From positions 2,108,001 to 2,172,000 of the forward strand of contig JARFXM010000010.1 of NCBI GenBank assembly GCA_029532625.1: a stretch of DNA of 64,000 nt, read 5' to 3'. Made by a program: the position numbers and the translations under genes. Below, piece after piece: positions 34,500 to 45,485 of this stretch. Source of the stretch: Lomentospora prolificans. Its lineage: Eukaryota > Ascomycota > Sordariomycetes > Microascales > Microascaceae. A model generated the notes under the pieces. The model was not told the origin of the DNA and did no database searches. It saw only the letters and a list, made by a program, of their open reading frames with translations. Within the stretch, counting starts at the first letter, position 1; the number at the start of each line of letters is the position of its first letter.

Positions 34500-36977
34500 A
34501 TGTCTCATTCTAGTGCCAATATGCAACCGAACAGAGCAAAGAAACCGAAGGGAAACAATACCCCAATTCGTCGCCACACCAGGAAGGTCAGAGCCTCAAT
34601 TGCTTGTAGCGTCTGTCGAGCTCGCAAGGTCAGGTGTAATGTAGCTGCCGATGGGCCGCCCTGCATCAACTGTCGCCTCGACGGGATAAGTTGTACAATT
34701 CCTAATGAGAAGCGTCCGAGGTAAGGATATCTGTATCTTGCAGCTGCACGGTAATACCGGCCGATTAGACATGTTGCTGATTGTGTTGATTTTCTTTATT
34801 GCTTTGTAGGAAGAATAGCGTTCTAGAAGCCCCGGCCGCTGATTGTGATGGCCAAGACTCTATTAATGTCTACTCACCAACTTTGCCGATTGCGTCGACC
34901 CCGTTATTACCGCGTCCGATCGCCGGAAAAGATGCCGAAGCTGGTTCGAATCTAGATGTTAGACACACCACTATTGACCCAGCCCTTAACGAAACAACAA
35001 CGATCGAGCACTTCGTGCAAGGGGAAGTTGATGGAGGCGAAATACAAGATATCGAACTGGACCCAGCGATTCTGGAGGGGTTAGACGAAGAGCGGCCCAT
35101 GAATAGAACAGGATGGAGGTCATACAACTGGGACAGTTTGCCGAGTTTCATCAAACCCATTACTACGCCGCTGCCTCGTGCCACAGCAGACTATTTGGTA
35201 GCAAACGAAGCATTCTCTTTCCCTGCTAGCGATGCCTCTAGATCAGCTCTTATCAAAGGCTTTATTCGATTCGTCTACCCTATATATCCCATGTTTGATC
35301 TTGGCGAACTGGAAGCCCTCGCCTCAGACTCACCCGTAGCTGGGTTGCGAACACAGTTCACTGTTTTGACATTCCAGTCAATGCTCCTTGCAGCCATACC
35401 TGTAAGTGCCCTATAATCTTCCACAGACGTCGTAATCATAGAGATATGAATCTAATCATGGGTTAACAGTTTGTGGATGAATTCACGTGTCGAGCCTTGG
35501 GCTTCAGCTCCCATGCTGAGGCCCGCGCCTCGCTCTACCGAAGGGCAAAACTTCTTTACGACACTGATGTAGTGGATAGTGTGGCATCTGTAGCAAAATG
35601 CCTCATATTCCTGTCATTATGGAGCGAAGGCGGAACTGCCGAGAGAGACGCGTGGTATTGGGCAAATTGCTTAACCTCTCTTGTTGAGAAGACAGAGCCT
35701 TGGCGAAATATAGGCTGGTCTTCAACTGCCACAATGTCGCCCGTACTCTGGTGGTGCTGTCTTGTGCGAGAAGCACATGTCGCGCTCGTAGTGCGGCGTC
35801 CGCCTAGAATGTTCAGGCTACACAAATACGTGCCATATAGCACCTTGCAAGATGATCCAACGGTTATAGGAGATAAAACTTCGAATGGCGATCCTCATCT
35901 AAGAATGAGGGCGGCCACCTGCTTGGCCCAGACCGCTCGGCTTGTAATGATTACCGCACAGATTCTCCATAACGACTTTGCGGACATGCCAAACGCCGGG
36001 GATCAAAGAGACGCCGTTTTTGACTCGTGCGAACGGGACCTTATGAGCTGGTCCCGCGAGTTCCTTGACGCATTCCCAGGCGCGAAGGAAAGGTACTACA
36101 GATCAAATCTTGAAACGGGACCGTTCCTTGTCGTGTCGCTTTTGATGCATGACACTGCCATTAATGCTCTCTATCTGCCCCGGGTGTTGAAGTCTCGTCA
36201 GACTCATAACGCATCAACGTATATTAAAATCCCTCAGTATAGGGAGAAGATGAGGAGAGCAGCGATCCGCACGGCCGTTCTTATAACCGAAGCCTTTGAG
36301 TCTGAATGGGGAGATACGATACCTACCCAATTGTAAGTCGAGACTAATATCGGCTGCTTCCTGTGTATGATTTAGTACTGAGCTAACTTGGCCTAAGCTT
36401 CACGGCCGTGATTTCCGCGCTTCCTGTGCATATCATTGGCGTCAACTCGAAGAATGTAAAAGTGTCGATGGCCAGTCGCCGGTGCATTGGGACTTCTATA
36501 AAACTACTGCATCGCGTGCAATCTACTTACGGAATGGCTCGTCATCTGCGACAAGACGTCTTGAGCACGCTGTCAAGGATGAAAGTAGCGCCGTGTTCGG
36601 TAGACAGAGCGAGCTCGGAGCCGGACAGAGACGAGTTAAAGTTATCTGAAGAGTTTGCAGACTGTGCGCTTGTGCTCGAAAAAGAACGGTTCTTTACGGG
36701 CATCGGCGATCCGTTCGACGATAAGAGCTGGGATTCCTCTCGGTGGCCAGCGGCGTCGCAAGATAACATAGGTGAGCACACCGATAATCTCATGCAGGAT
36801 TCGTTTTGCCGGCGACTTCTTCTCGAGGGTGGCCATGTTTCTACGGACGATATGTGGCCGAGTTGTGGGATGGAGTTGCTGGTTGGAGATGAGCTGGCAG
36901 AGGTGCCACAAGACTTTCAGGGCTGGTTTGACGATGTAGATTTAGCGACGCAGCAGCTTTCGCCAATGTCTCAATAA
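34500..36977 (+). CDS. Zn2Cys6 transcription factor, CTF1-like (cluster regulator 1)
   Basis: Four exons (34500-34720, from 34809 to about 35400, about 35470-36332, and from about 36399 to 36977). The N-terminal zinc cluster reads C-x2-C-x6-C (CSVCRARKVRC) then C-x2-C-x6-C (CINCRLDGISC), preceded by basic residues and followed by NEKRPR. This layout, with Gly-x-Pro-Cys-x-Asn-Cys, is like cutinase transcription factor 1-type regulators. The middle holds the fungal-specific regulator domain (FVYPIYPMFDLGELE; ATMSPVLWWCCLVREAHVAL; VVRRPPRMF). The C-terminus is acidic and likely activating. CTF1/Far-type factors bind CCTCGG, the word enriched in this cluster, so it is the prime candidate regulator. 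Confidence 0.88.
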
Positions 36978-37395
36978 AGCTCCCAGGTAGGTTGATATTT
37001 TACTTTTTGGGTGTATTCAAATTTGTAATCTGTTTGAAATACTGAAATTTCAGATTTTGTCGTTTTTACCAACCCGAGTTAACTTATGAATTCCGCAGTG
37101 TATCGTATCTGGCGTTGGAGTGCTAGTGTCGGTTAGCCCAGCCAGGCAAGCTACCAGGTACTTGACCACCCAATTACAGGCCACACCTCGGTATGATTAC
37201 AACGACATATTGAAACATTTGGGACACAGACCAAACTTGTCCACAAGCAACCAGACACTAGAACACGACCAAGAGATTCGAGGTCTAGGGCATGAATTCG
37301 GCGCATCTAGGACGACGCCAGCCATCTACTAATTCCCTGCGGCCGCTAGCTGAATCTTGAGATTTGCTTCAACTGCTGTTTGAATCTGCTGCACC
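36978..37395. promoter_or_regulatory. Upstream region of enoyl-CoA hydratase
   Basis: 418 bases, with one CCTCGG at 37186-37191. No gene seen. Confidence 0.45.
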
Positions 37396-38277
37396 ATGGC
37401 CCCCACCCCAACGCAGCCAGGTCAATGGTTTCACGACACTGCTCTCCAGCCAAGCCCCTCAAAGGAATATTGCATCTATCGAAAGCGAGCAGCCGTCAAA
37501 ATCGAGCTAACTCGGCCTGCTAATCGCAATGCACTGACTTCATCCATGGTTGACGAGCTCAAGGCCCTGTACGACCGGCTCGCGCGGGACGCGTCCGTCT
37601 TTAGGATTTACCTGACGGGTCAGGGCAAGGTTTTCTGCGCCGGTATGGATCTCGGGGCATCCGGCTCGGCCACCTCGGCCAACGAGCAGCAGCACATCTC
37701 GGGCCTCGAGAAATTCCAGGGCCTCCTTCGCGCCATCGAGAAGGCTCCGCAGGTGACCGTTGCGCTGATCAACGGTCCCTGCTATGGCGGGGGGAACGGC
37801 CTCGCATTCGCCAACGACATCCGCGTCTCCACGCGCAAGGCGACCTTCAACTTGACCGAAGTCCGACTGGGCCTCTCTCCGTGCGCGATATCTCCCGTCC
37901 TCGCGCGGGAATGGGGCGTTCCCCTTCTCCGGTCTGCCATGTTGACGGCCACGCCGGTGACCGCGGCGCGGCTCCACGGCACAGGGGCGATCTTTGCCCT
38001 CGCTGATGACAACGAGCAGTTACAGAGCCAGGTGTCACTGCGGCTGGAGGACGCGTTGGAGGCGTGCGCGCCGGGGGCTTCGGCGGTGTGCAAGGAGCTG
38101 GCGGAGGTGGCGTGGTCGAGCCCCGGAGGAGCGGCGCAGAATGAGGTGGTGAGGAGGAGGTATTTGGAGATGATGGGCCCGTCTAGGGAGGCCAGATTTG
38201 GGATTGGGCAGTTTAGACAGGGGGTGAGGAAGGTGGATTGGATGGAGATGGATGGGGGGAAGGACTCGAAGCTGTAG
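37396..38277 (+). CDS. Enoyl-CoA hydratase-family enzyme with PTS1 (AtuE-like role)
   Basis: A single intronless frame of 293 residues in the crotonase fold. Landmarks are NRNALTSSMVDEL, the first oxyanion loop FCAGMDLGASG, and the second oxyanion loop INGPCYGGGNGLAFANDI followed by FNLTEVRLGLSP with the catalytic Glu position. It ends Ser-Lys-Leu, the canonical peroxisomal signal. In the Atu scheme a hydratase (AtuE) adds water to isohexenylglutaconyl-CoA. That assignment rests on the neighbouring carboxylase and not on a diagnostic residue, so ordinary 2-enoyl-CoA hydration is equally possible. GC content is higher than in neighbouring genes. Confidence 0.9.
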   Translation: MAPTPTQPGQWFHDTALQPSPSKEYCIYRKRAAVKIELTRPANRNALTSSMVDELKALYDRLARDASVFRIYLTGQGKVFCAGMDLGASGSATSANEQQHISGLEKFQGLLRAIEKAPQVTVALINGPCYGGGNGLAFANDIRVSTRKATFNLTEVRLGLSPCAISPVLAREWGVPLLRSAMLTATPVTAARLHGTGAIFALADDNEQLQSQVSLRLEDALEACAPGASAVCKELAEVAWSSPGGAAQNEVVRRRYLEMMGPSREARFGIGQFRQGVRKVDWMEMDGGKDSKL

Positions 38278-38557
38278 TGGTGACGATTTTCTAGTCTGTA
38301 GGATTGTCTTCGAAAATGCAAAGGTTTTTAAGTATTATGTGGATTGTGGATAATAGCCAATATACAAGGCATTCTCTTGATGGTTGCCTTCTAAGATTGC
38401 ATTACACAATTTTGAGCATCCGTAGCCCTATAATATAAGGTGACATATACGGAGGCTATGGGTTAGTAGGAATGAACGTTTAGATATATATTACCGAAGT
38501 GATATTTACGGACAAATAATCTAGAACCAGCGTACCTCCTGAACGCTATCTACGCCT

Positions 38558-39518
38558 TTAGATACGGGAGGGACCACGTTTCGCCTTGGCCTTCTTCTTC
38601 TGTTCCTGCTCCTGAGCAAAGACTAGCAGCGCATCACTACACTCCTTGTGCGCAACTCTCTCCACCAAACATTCGCATTCCCTAGCGTTAGCCGCTAATA
38701 GCTCCGCCTGCCGGTTTCCTTCCATGAGCTTCTTAGATGCAGCCAGGGCGATGGGGGGATAGCTGGCGATATTCCTGGCCACCTCGAGGACCTGATCCAT
38801 AAAAGTAGCATTCGAGTGGGATGGGATGATCTTGGTGATGAGGCCCGCGGTCCACAGCTCCGTAGCGGACATGCGTTGGCCTGCGAGGAGTAGAGCTGAC
38901 GCCTTCTGGTGGCCCATTATGGAGGAGAAGGTGACGCTGGAGCAGCCCTCGGGACATAATGCCCATTTGCTAAAGGGCGTGAAGAAGTAGGCGTCCTGGA
39001 CGGAGTAGACTAGGTCGTAGAGCGCAAGAGATGTCACGCCGTAGCCGGCCGCGGGGCCGTTGACGGCGGCGATGAGGACCTTGGGGCAGGTGATGAGGGT
39101 TTCGTTCAAGTCTTTGAAGTTTCTTAGGACTTCTTCTGGGTTGAATTGATCAGTGTCTCCGCCCATATCCCGTCCTAGAATTTTTTTGATTTAGAGGATC
39201 AGCTGTCTTTATTATTACTTGCCCGAGGTTGCCAAGCTGAAGCATACCGGTGGTGAAGAACTTCCCGGTTCCCGTTTGCACGATGACTTTGACTGCGGGA
39301 TTCGCGACAGCCCATCTCATGGAGTCCAGGTAGGACTACCGTTGCGGGTTGTTAGTACGATGCCGATTGAGTATAGCACGTGGATAGTTTGTCTGTATTA
39401 CCTTGAGCACTGTAGGGTGCAGCGAATTTCCACTCTCCGGGCGGTCGTAGGCCAGGATAGCCACACCGCCGTCTAGGCGAGCCGAGAAGCCGCTGAGCCT
39501 TGGAATGGGATGCGACAT
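38558..39518 (-). CDS. Delta3,delta2-enoyl-CoA isomerase, ECI2/PEC1-like, PTS1
   Basis: Three exons (39518-39402, 39335-39248, 39174-38558) give 273 residues. It is a crotonase-fold protein with the features of peroxisomal ECI2-type isomerases: GKFFTTGRDM, VNGPAAGYGVTSLALYDLVY, YFFTPFSKWALCPEGCSS (the Glu of PEG is the catalytic base in the family), SIMGHQKASALLLAGQRM and GLITKIIP. The C-terminus is a lysine-rich helix ending Ser-Arg-Ile, a PTS1-like tripeptide. The enzyme moves a double bond from position 3 to 2, the step that follows 2,4-dienoyl-CoA reductase. It is divergent from the regulator-like gene at 40079. Confidence 0.9.
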
Positions 39519-40078
39519 GATGGAATATGCGGAATGTGGGTGATGAGATGGAGACTACACTCTAGGAAAGCGCGGAGGACAAAGAGGTCGGATTCCTTCA
39601 CGCACTTGTTCGCGCCAAAGCGACGCGATCCTATGGTCGTTAAAGATGTCTCGGGACCTTTGGACAGCGCTCCCCTGACCTCGGGCTCTTTTTTGAGGGG
39701 CTGACCTCGACGCAACGTCGGTGTCAGCTTGCAAAGGAACACCCGTGCTTGGGCGATGTCAAGAGTTGCTTTTCGCGAATCAAAGGACGGCGCTGGAACC
39801 TCGGAAATCGCCGTATCAGCGCTGGCTAAGTCTAGTTAAGCTTACGCGTTTAGCGTTGTAGCGGGCCATCGCACTAAAAGGGTCGGATACTGGCCAATTA
39901 GATTCGTTGCCGAGGTATCCTTACCCTGCCCTACAGTAACTGCTGCTTGCGGTTCTCCGCATGCGACTTGGCAGTCAGGGCTTGGAATATCAAAGCTTGT
40001 ATTACCCAGTTGAGGGGTTGACTGTAGACCCCCGAACCAGGCAATCCGCTGGCTCCATCTTTGTATGAACCGAGAACA
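39519..40078. promoter_or_regulatory. Divergent promoter with three CCTCGG-type sites
   Basis: Shared by the isomerase gene (minus) and the regulator-like gene (plus). CCTCGG occurs at 39679-39684 and 39799-39804, and CCGAGG at 39910-39915. I searched here for a missing Zn2Cys6 exon of the plus-strand gene and found no suitable Cys spacing. Confidence 0.5.
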
Positions 40079-42194
40079 ATGGCACCTTTGCCGCCGACCG
40101 GTGGACCCGCCGAAATAGCCGGGAGTGCAGCGCCGTATTTCAAGTTTGATAGCCGGCTGGACTATTATATGCAGCTCGCCGAGGAATCCGGCCTTGCAGA
40201 CGATGCTTCTAGCCACGAAGGTGAGGACCACAATCGCGGTGACAATGGTCTCCAGGACGCGGATATGCAAGATTCTGGTCCTGTTTCGGGCCCAAATGTA
40301 CTGGTACCTGCTACTTCCATCGCTCAGGTCAGCGTGATTAGCTCTCACCGGCTAGGGACCTCCCCAGCAATGGATAGCCACAGCTCTCGGAGTCCACCGG
40401 CATCAACGACTCCAGCCGAAACTGCAACACCGAGTTTTACCAGCCGGTCTGACGGCTTTGAAATTACATCCAATGGTAGACGAACCTATTTCGGACCAAC
40501 GAGTTATTACCGTCATCTTCTTCATAATTCCCCCACGATATGGAGTCGCTTCTCGAAACGAGAAAATAGGGCATCGAATCGGGGGGATAGTAGGCTTCTA
40601 CTACCGCCGGCGAAACAGGAACTAGACGCCCACCTTGTTGATTGTTTTTTTACATGGGATAACTTGTTCCTTCCTTCGTTTGATAAGGACATCTATCTTC
40701 GTGACAAAGCACGCTACGAATCTGGCCAAGAGTGCTTCCTTTACTCTCCCACCCTCGGCTACGCCATGTGAGCCAAATCCGGACCTTATCCTAGCCCACC
40801 TAGCACTCTAACTAGATCTTGTGGTCTAACTAATGCCTTATAGACTAGCAGTTGGGCAGTTGTATTCTTCCGAGACTGAGGTTGATAAGGCAGGTGACTC
40901 GTCGGAGGACTTTGGTGCTCGAGCGAGGCAGAAACTTGGTGCGGAGCTCGACAGTCCTTCCATAAGCACCGTATTGACACTTATAATACTTTGCTCGCTG
41001 AGTGCTGCGGAGGCGCTTGACGATCAAGGTAAGTGCATCAGAAAAACACTGAGTTACGAAATGACCGTGAACTGACGCATCTGTTCAGGATGGTTTTACT
41101 CAGGTAGGCGAATCCTATTACCCACACACAGCTTGTTGGAAACTCTTTCATCCCATCGCCATAGGTACTGCCCTCCGGTTAATATCGGGACTCGGACTGG
41201 ACCAGGAGGATGCTTTGATTCTTCACCCAGAAGAAGAGATAAAGACGGTGCGGCTATTGCAGTTGGATATTGTTAAAGGCGCAATGTGTCTTGACACGTA
41301 TGTTTTACGTCCGCCGATTACCACGCAACACGATAACTCACGAAGAGTGCTTCTAGGATATGGCGCAGCTGGTGTGGAAGAGTGTCGGACCCGTTCTCTA
41401 TCCGGCTGCCTAATGCCTTGCACGAATACGAGAGAAATGCTGGGTTCCAAAACGCGCGACACGTTGCCGGATTGCGATTCATTGAGCTGGGGCTTTTACA
41501 CCGAGATTTGCTTTCACAACTGTGTGTATCGTGTTTCCGTCGGACGAAGATTAGGTGAGCTAATACACGTGAAGATCTCGGAACGATGGACCTTTGGATC
41601 AAATACGCACGGAACTGGAGAGGTGGAGATCCGATTTTCCTGAACACGATTGCCAGGGGGATCATGGAACGGAGGTGATCAATATCCAGTCCCTGTAAGT
41701 ATCACGATTGCCTTTCCCTTTGGCTTTTCCCCCTGAAGAATGCACTTGGCCCCAGTTTCTAGCCGCCAGCTACGTAATCATCCGAAAACCTAACTTTTGC
41801 TAGGATGCATTACCACGGTATCATGATCGAACTCCATCGACTCTGGCCATCCTCTGCTGGACCCAGCGGAGAGCCTCGGTCGTCCATCTCTGCACCTTCA
41901 TTTGCAGCCTGTGTAGAGTCCGCAAACGAAATCTCCCGCCTGCAGCAAATTTTCAAACAAACATATGGGTTGCAGCGGCTACATCCACTATCGATACATC
42001 CTATGCTCGCCGCGAGCTTGATTAGCGTACAGAGTTTTATGGAGGCTCCCATGCCGTCGAGAGAAAGTAAGCAGGCGAGGCAGAACGTGTTGCGTTCTAT
42101 TCAGGTGTTTGGGGAGGTTGCGGAGAATTTGGATGTTGGAGCGAGAGCCTTGGATATTGTTAATATGGCTGTCCAGCAGAAATGGCAGAAATGA
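40079..42194 (+). CDS. Fungal-specific transcription-factor domain protein lacking a zinc cluster
   Basis: Seven exons are needed: 40079-40767, about 40843-41030, a tiny exon near 41089-41103 encoding GWFYSG, 41166 to about 41298, about 41359-41510, about 41564-41697, and about 41803-42194. The joined protein shows the MHR fungal regulator domain: RRTYFGPTSYYRHLLH, DNLFLPSFDKDIYL, CSLSAAEALDDQGWFYSG, LRLISGLGLD, GAMCLDTIWRSWCG and MHYHGIMIELHRLW. No Cys6 cluster precedes it. The N-terminus is Pro-rich and starts soon after a region without suitable coding. It may act through partners, have lost its DNA-binding domain, or have a distant first exon. Two intron choices (near 41300 and 41511, the latter with an AAG acceptor) are inferred. 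Confidence 0.72.
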
Positions 42195-42481
42195 CAGAGG
42201 CAAGGGAGGGGACTAAGGCGAATTTAGTGGTCGTCGTTCTTTTTGGTATACCTTTGGGGATATCCCCCTATAGTATATCTCTTTCCATATAAGATCACCA
42301 TCATGTAGTTTTAACTCTCTTTTCAGAGCTTGGAGGCAAGAGATGCACTTAATCCCATAACGGTTGATATTGGATAGGTTTGGTTTATTATATGGCCAAG
42401 AAAAACTGCATGGACAGGATCACGTCGAGGGCGCCTCTGGCCCGCTAAACTTAGGGCAGCTTTCAGGAAGCCCGCGGCGAA

Positions 42482-44770
42482 CTACAACTTCTGGCTCCGT
42501 GTCTCCTTGAGTTTAACAGGCAACAAGCGCCTCAAAATCTTGCCCGTGGGGTTCTTGGGCAAAACCTGCAAGTGAAAGACCCCGCCTCGAAGCTTCTTAT
42601 ACCCTGCCACTCTCGCATCCGCCCAATTTCGGATTTCGCCTAGCAAGGCTTCTTTCTCCTTCGAGGGCAGGTCAACGTGCTTTGGCCCAAGGCTGACATA
42701 GGCGAGGGGAACCTCGGTGACCTCGGCGTCGTCGTAGACGGAGCAGACGGCTGCATCGGCTACGGCGGGGTGCTGGAGGAGCAGATCCTCCAGTTCGGAG
42801 GGAGCAACCTGTAATCTATTCATCTGGTTAGCTTCTCTCTCATAGTGTGACTGAGATACATCGGCGTTTCATACCCCTTGTACTTGATCATCTGTATCGT
42901 CACAGCGTTATTATTAGTATCCACGATCTTGAAAGTTGGTCCAAGCTTCTTACCTCTTTGAACCTATCGGTAATCCACAAGTTACCGTTTTGCAGTTTAC
43001 CAATGTCACCGGTCCTTAGCCAGTCCCCGTGAAAGGTTTGCTTCGTCGCGGCCTCGTCGTTGATGTAACCCCTGATGATTGTGTCAGCGCCCGTGAATAG
43101 CACCACGGGTTTTGCTTCATGCTGGCCTACATCATTACTTGGGGACCCCTCACCCAAAGCTCTCCTTCCTCGCCCTCGGGGACATCTTTGAGAGTCTCTG
43201 GGTGGACGAGTCTTAGTTCGCTATTGTTTCAAGTTAAATAATTACGACGAGATAAGACGGAGTTTAGACGGGGGTTCCTGTACGTACGTTCCAGGAAGAA
43301 TCTTTCCAACTGTACCGATTTGGTCTTCGTCTTGCTCAAATTGATGTGATACTGAAGGAGAACATTCCGACAGCCCGTAGCCTTGCCGTTAGTTAGCATT
43401 GTTAAATTTCCCAATAGCATCAGTTACTCAAACCTTGGCAGACATTGGCGTCGGGAAATCTTTGCTTTAGCTTTCGTTGTAATTCTGGCTATTACATTTC
43501 CAGAGTGGTTAGTTAACGCCCAGGCCAACTGTTAATTAAGGCAATCACAGACCTTCAACGGGGCAGCAGCGACGACTATCCGTTTTACAGATGATAAGTC
43601 AAACTTCTGAGTCACGGGAGATGCTGCAAGCAGTAGCGCAACAGGGGGGACGATGTGCATATCGGTTGCCCTCAGTTCGCTAGACTTTTCGCAGTACCGC
43701 TCCAGGTTGAATTCTCGTAGGCCATGGTAGTGACCTCCTAGCCACATGCCAGTTAAGACTACGGCGAAGAGTCCGTAAATGTGGCAATCTACAGTGACGC
43801 ATGAGTCCGGTGTGTGTGCGGATTTGTAGGACCGGTAATAGACTCACATGGTGGGAACCAGACCTCCCGCACTTTAGAGGTCAGGCGAGTCGGAAGAGCA
43901 ACGCGGATCTGGAGTACGTTTGCTATGAGGTTAAAGTGAGAGAGCTTGACGCCCTTCATCTTTCCAGTTGTCCCAGAAGAGAAGCAAATGGTGCTGAGCA
44001 CGTCCTTGCCGGCCTTCCCACCGAGGTCGTATGGAGGTAGACTTTCCGAGTCCGAACCGCCCATGACGTCCACGGGGAACTATTGGATTCCCATTCTTAG
44101 CGTACGAATAATACTTTTGCTTCTTAGATGGCCATGTGTATACTTACTCGTGGAAGACTATCCACCTTTCCGTGGAGTGTGAAAACCTTGGGCCTGGTGA
44201 TGTTTACCGAGCGAACTGCGGCATGCACTAGGTCTAATCGAGAGACGGCAGTGGACACGGCGACATGAGTTGGCTTGACGAGGCCCAGAACATGCTCGAT
44301 ATCAGACTGCGTAGCTGCTGTATTGAGCGGACTGTTTACATTGGTATAAGCGACAACCCCCTTGACAAGTGGCCGGCCTTCGCTATTAATAAACAAAGCT
44401 ACTTACGCAAAGACGGCTCCTGCCCACCAAATAACGTGGGCTAATAATACAAAGTCATTCTGCGCGGGGGACGGTTAGCAGACATTTTCATCCGTCTGGT
44501 TCGACTGGGGATCAATACGGAGTTGGGCACTAAAGCGAGCACGATGTCTCCCTCTTTCACGCCGAGCTTGTTCCTCAGTCCCCAGGCGAGACGACTCGCA
44601 TCGTGCCGCAAGCTGCCGTAAGTGATTACGTCGTTGGAAAAGTCGTCGGAGTGGACAACCTTGTCGGCGAGAACAAGGTCGGGATTATACTGAGTTATCC
44701 ATTGAGGGATGGAAAGGCTATCGAACTCGGTGAGTGGTGATACGTCGGAGCGGTAAATGGTAGTAGCCAT
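42482..44770 (-). CDS. Acyl-CoA ligase, 4-coumarate-CoA ligase-like (AtuH-like role)
   Basis: Eleven exons can be joined in phase from the ATG at 44770. Adenylation landmarks in order: VITYGSLRHDASRLAWGL, PNS-NDFVLLAHVIWWAGAVF, P-loop CFSSGTTGKMKGVKLSH, YCHIYGLF, YGLSECSPSV, GTVGKILPGT, GELWVRGPQVM, DWLRTGDIG, DRFKEMIKYKGLQVAPSELE, and PTGKILRR with the catalytic Lys. It activates a carboxylic acid to an acyl-CoA through an acyl-AMP. The fold is of the 4CL/fatty-acyl ligase type often found in peroxisomes. The C-terminus is Gln-Lys-Leu, close to but not a standard PTS1. It is divergent from the acyl-CoA dehydrogenase gene and is the likely entry enzyme of the pathway. Substrate is not readable from sequence. 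Confidence 0.88.
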
Positions 44771-45485
44771 AGCCTCACAAAATGTATAGATGTGAATGCA
44801 AGAAACAATAGATATTAAAACGGTCCAATTCTATGCAATGTTAGGGCGATAGGAATTTGAAAATGGATCGGTGTCTCTTGGTGTTAGTTTCCCCGCAATA
44901 TATTAATATCAAGTGTACCGAGGGGGCAGTTGAAGGATTCTGCAAACATCTCTGGGGTAGACGGTCTCTCTTGGTCGCACTGCAAATGCGCAGGCTCGCG
45001 CGATACCTCGGGGCGTTCGTTACGCGCCATGTAGGGGCAAGAGCACGTCGAACTACGGGTTATGCCCAGCCTAGCGGCAATGCACAAGGTCGAACATTGG
45101 CAGGGCCAAAGCATACCTCGGTAGCGAAAATACGGCGTGCTGGCCTGCAATTGATGTTTTGCAGCATCTCTCAGGAACTGGTGCTAATATGGAATGCCTG
45201 GCTGTCCAACGTAAGCACGAATCTGACGTGAGGGGCTGAAAGGTATCACCGGCCAGGCATTCGCCACTGGCCGAGGTGAGTAGAACAGGGTTCGATATTA
45301 TATGCAGGCGTGCACTGCACTGTCGCACCTGAACCATTCACCCCCATCAGCTCAGCTTCCGACTCTCAAATACACTACACGGCCTTAGAATCAGACAACC
45401 AGGCGCAACGCTTCAGGCCGCGGTACCTTTGCCCGATATTTGACTGCTCCATTGTGCGTTTATTGGCACACATTAATCCGCTGCT
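44771..45485. promoter_or_regulatory. Divergent promoter with four CCTCGG-type sites
   Basis: 715 bases shared by the ligase and acyl-CoA dehydrogenase genes. CCGAGG occurs at 44918-44923 and 45271-45276, and CCTCGG at 45006-45011 and 45116-45121. This is the richest promoter of the cluster for this word. Confidence 0.55.

Noticed and set aside
39842..40078. Missing zinc-cluster exon of the regulator-like gene
   Set aside because: All three plus-strand frames lack the C-x2-C-x6-C spacing.
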